Source: Sporolactobacillus sp. THM7-4 (GTDB lineage: Bacteria > Bacillota > Bacilli > Bacillales > Sporolactobacillaceae). Taken from it: a stretch of DNA of 64,000 bases. This document shows, one piece after another, positions 62,611 to 64,000 of the stretch. Position numbers and translations under genes: made by a program. Where the stretch lies: the NCBI RefSeq assembly GCF_004153165.1, contig NZ_SEMD01000004.1, positions 1 through 64,000 on the forward strand, read 5' to 3'. Numbering within the stretch: position 1 is the stretch's first letter; the number at the start of each line of letters is the position of its first letter. Below the pieces are notes generated by a model that searched no databases, was not told the origin of the DNA, and saw nothing but the letters and a program-made list of their open reading frames with translations.

Positions 62611-62953
62611 CTCTTGTTTACGGCCCGGGTTTTAAATCGGATCAGCATAGTCAATGCATCTATGGAACATCTTTCATCGAAAAAAAACAGTCTGCATATC
62701 ATTTTAATTTGTCAACTCTTTTTACCTTTCTGAATGTTCGATCAACATAACCGCTGACTGCTCTGTTTTCGATGTTAAAAAAATCTCTTTTATGCGCTAT
62801 TGACTTTTAATGTAAGATTAATTACTCCATTATTTCCATTCTATGTCTTTGCCCGATTCGCGTCAATTGACTTTTTAAGCAATTAAAGATTCCGTTAAAA
62901 TGGAAGAGCTGTAATTCTATGATAAAATGAAGAAAAAAAGGACGTGAAAGGTT
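62611..62953 (+). promoter_or_regulatory. Divergent intergenic region; candidate nudF promoter
   Basis: No gene is visible. TTAAAA (62895-62900), a 17-bp spacer and TATGAT (62918-62923) form a modest promoter for nudF. A TTGACT at 62867-62872 has no matching -10. Confidence 0.4.
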
Positions 62954-63496
62954 ATGGATCATTTAACTGAGCGCAAAACAGGCTCTAAGGAAATTTTCAA
63001 GGGAAAGGTCGTACATCTGGTCGTTGATCAGGTCGACTTGCCGAATGGTCATCAATCGACCCGCGAGGTTGTCAGGCATCCCGGAGCTGTTGCTATTATA
63101 GCATTAAATAAAGAAGGAAAACTCCTGCTTGTCAGGCAGTACAGGTATGCCCTCGGAAAGATTATTTATGAAATTCCCGCAGGTAAGCTTGAACCGGGAG
63201 AGAACCCTGACGATTCAGCGCTGAGAGAGCTGGAAGAAGAGACGGGTTTTCGGTGTGAAAAGATCGATCAGATCGCTTCTTTCTACTCTTCGCCCGGTTT
63301 TTCCAACGAACAGCTGACTATTTACTTTACGGATACGCTGACAAACGGCAGCCAGCATCTGGATGATGATGAATTTCTCGAAGTCTCTGCTGTGGATCTG
63401 GAAGAGGCTGTTCAGATGGTTCAGGATCATAGGATTAATGACGCAAAAACGGTCTATGCGGTTCAATACTTACAGCTCAGAAAGCATCAAAAATAA
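62954..63496 (+). CDS. nudF: ADP-ribose pyrophosphatase (Nudix)
   Basis: NudF hydrolyses ADP-ribose to AMP and ribose-5-phosphate. The Nudix box is complete in GKLEPGENPDDSALRELEEETGF (Gx5Ex7REUxEExGU), near residues 77-99, preceded by LVRQYRYALG and IYEIPAG typical of the ADP-ribose subgroup. Length 180 matches. It lies just upstream of spoIIM, as yqkG does in Bacillus. Confidence 0.94.
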   Translation: MDHLTERKTGSKEIFKGKVVHLVVDQVDLPNGHQSTREVVRHPGAVAIIALNKEGKLLLVRQYRYALGKIIYEIPAGKLEPGENPDDSALRELEEETGFRCEKIDQIASFYSSPGFSNEQLTIYFTDTLTNGSQHLDDDEFLEVSAVDLEEAVQMVQDHRINDAKTVYAVQYLQLRKHQK

Positions 63497-63533
63497 AAGA
63501 AACAGCGGGATCTTAAAGTCTCTTCTTCCCAGT

Positions 63534-63572
63534 CATAGAATGATCGCAGAATCATAGAATAAATCATAGATT
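63534..63572 (+). promoter_or_regulatory. Repeated CATAGAAT boxes upstream of spoIIM
   Basis: CATAGAAT occurs at 63534-63541 and 63553-63560, and CATAGATT at 63565-63572. These resemble the sigma-E -10 element CATACAaT, and spoIIM is sigma-E dependent in B. subtilis. No matching -35 is convincing. Confidence 0.35.
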
Positions 63573-63608
63573 TCAAACTGCGAGATGACAGGCTGGGGGG
63601 CATCGCCA

Positions 63609-64000
63609 ATGATCAGGCAGAAGGCAAAAGGGATCTTATTTATTCATATCAAGGAACATTTGTCGCTTTACACATTTATCACGGGTTTGTTTCTAATGGG
63701 TATTGTCTTTGGCGCGATTATCGTCAATAGTCTTCCGTACGAATCAAAGAGCGACCTGCTGAATTATCTGAAACAGTTTTTCATCGAATTGGCCAGAGGA
63801 CAAATTGCGGATTCACCCCTTTTGTTCAGGGAAAGTTTATTCAATGATCTTCAATATATTGGATTTATTTGGCTTCTCGGTTTAACGGTCATCGGTCTCC
63901 CGATTATTTTTATCCTCCTTTTCCTGAAAGGCATGGTTCTTGGGTTTACCGTTGGTTTTCTGGTCAGCCAGATGGGGACTCGCGGTTTCTTAGTTGCTAT
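63609..64000 (+). CDS. spoIIM: Stage II sporulation protein M (partial)
   Basis: The reading frame is open from ATG 63609 to the window edge (130 codons), so the 3' end is missing. SpoIIM is a membrane subunit of the SpoIID-SpoIIM-SpoIIP peptidoglycan-degrading complex that drives engulfment during sporulation. Visible are a basic N-terminus (MIRQKAKG), a first helix (about 21-40), and two more hydrophobic segments (about 83-103 and 105-125) with FLKGMVLGFTVGFLVSQMG, the conserved family stretch. It shows that the organism is a spore-former. Confidence 0.92.
   Translation, partial: MIRQKAKGILFIHIKEHLSLYTFITGLFLMGIVFGAIIVNSLPYESKSDLLNYLKQFFIELARGQIADSPLLFRESLFNDLQYIGFIWLLGLTVIGLPIIFILLFLKGMVLGFTVGFLVSQMGTRGFLVA

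Noticed and set aside
1-64000. CRISPR array, prophage, insertion sequence or toxin-antitoxin system
   Set aside because: I found no regularly spaced repeats, transposase, integrase or phage structural genes, and no paired toxin-antitoxin ORFs in any gap.

Overview
The window looks like the chromosome of a low-to-moderate GC, spore-forming member of the Bacillales. The evidence is a SpoIIM gene running off the right edge, a PAS-type orphan histidine kinase of the sporulation-kinase kind, the yqjE-dinB-rnz-namA gene order, the Firmicutes-type lutABC and feoAB operons, a T-box leader, and Fur, BirA, GlnR/TnrA and CcpA-type sites. A family such as Sporolactobacillaceae would fit, but that placement is inference from gene content. 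I see no prophage, insertion sequence, CRISPR array or integrase. This is mostly core chromosome.

Layout. 1-190: 5S rRNA with its terminator, the end of an rrn operon. 500-3460: lutABC, L-lactate oxidation. 3600-7210: pheA, then proBA on the minus strand behind a complete T-box leader. 7370-13970: a mixed stretch with a thioredoxin-like protein, a frameshifted acetyltransferase, a uracil-DNA glycosylase, a PatB/MalY C-S lyase, two membrane proteins and a secreted protein/YxcD pair. 14150-18055: an orphan sensor kinase and a Fur-controlled feoAB operon with its small Cys-rich partner. 18100-20650: bioB and an amidase behind a BirA operator. 20655-20872: an apparently geneless transcription unit. 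20950-24040: gpmA, a two-part threonine/serine exporter and an SGNH hydrolase. 24083-32460: topB, a lipase-like hydrolase, Hsp20, a BmrCD-type ABC exporter with leader peptide and attenuator but with bmrC broken by a stop codon, and an HPr-like protein. 32580-38990: an MscS channel and the branched-chain keto acid dehydrogenase operon. 39050-47220: LysR/EamA pair, a Prli42-like miniprotein, yqjE-dinB-rnz-namA and amtB. 47500-51970: an SDR enzyme and acoABC. 52120-55875: an AI-2E-family transporter and a three-gene flavinylation/electron-transfer module (FMN-binding protein, ApbE, RnfD-like). 55890-63500: deoD, VOC protein, CDF metal exporter, thioredoxin, isochorismatase, luciferase-like oxidoreductase, tag, MFS and nudF. 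63609-end: partial spoIIM.

Functional themes. Carbon overflow is handled by lactate oxidation, acetoin cleavage under catabolite control, and branched-chain keto acid oxidation; the acetoin complex has no E3 gene beside it and may share the lpdV product or another E3. Iron and electron handling appears in feoAB and in the flavinylation module. Several genes have regulation readable directly from DNA (T-box, BirA, Fur, GlnR/TnrA, cre, attenuator). The most interesting items are the BmrB-like leader/attenuator in front of a nonsense-split bmrC, the flavinylation trio whose ApbE has no export signal, the orphan structured transcript at 20655-20872, the bioB-amidase pair under BirA, and the 31-residue Prli42-like ORF. 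None of these is shown to be a wholly new system from sequence alone.
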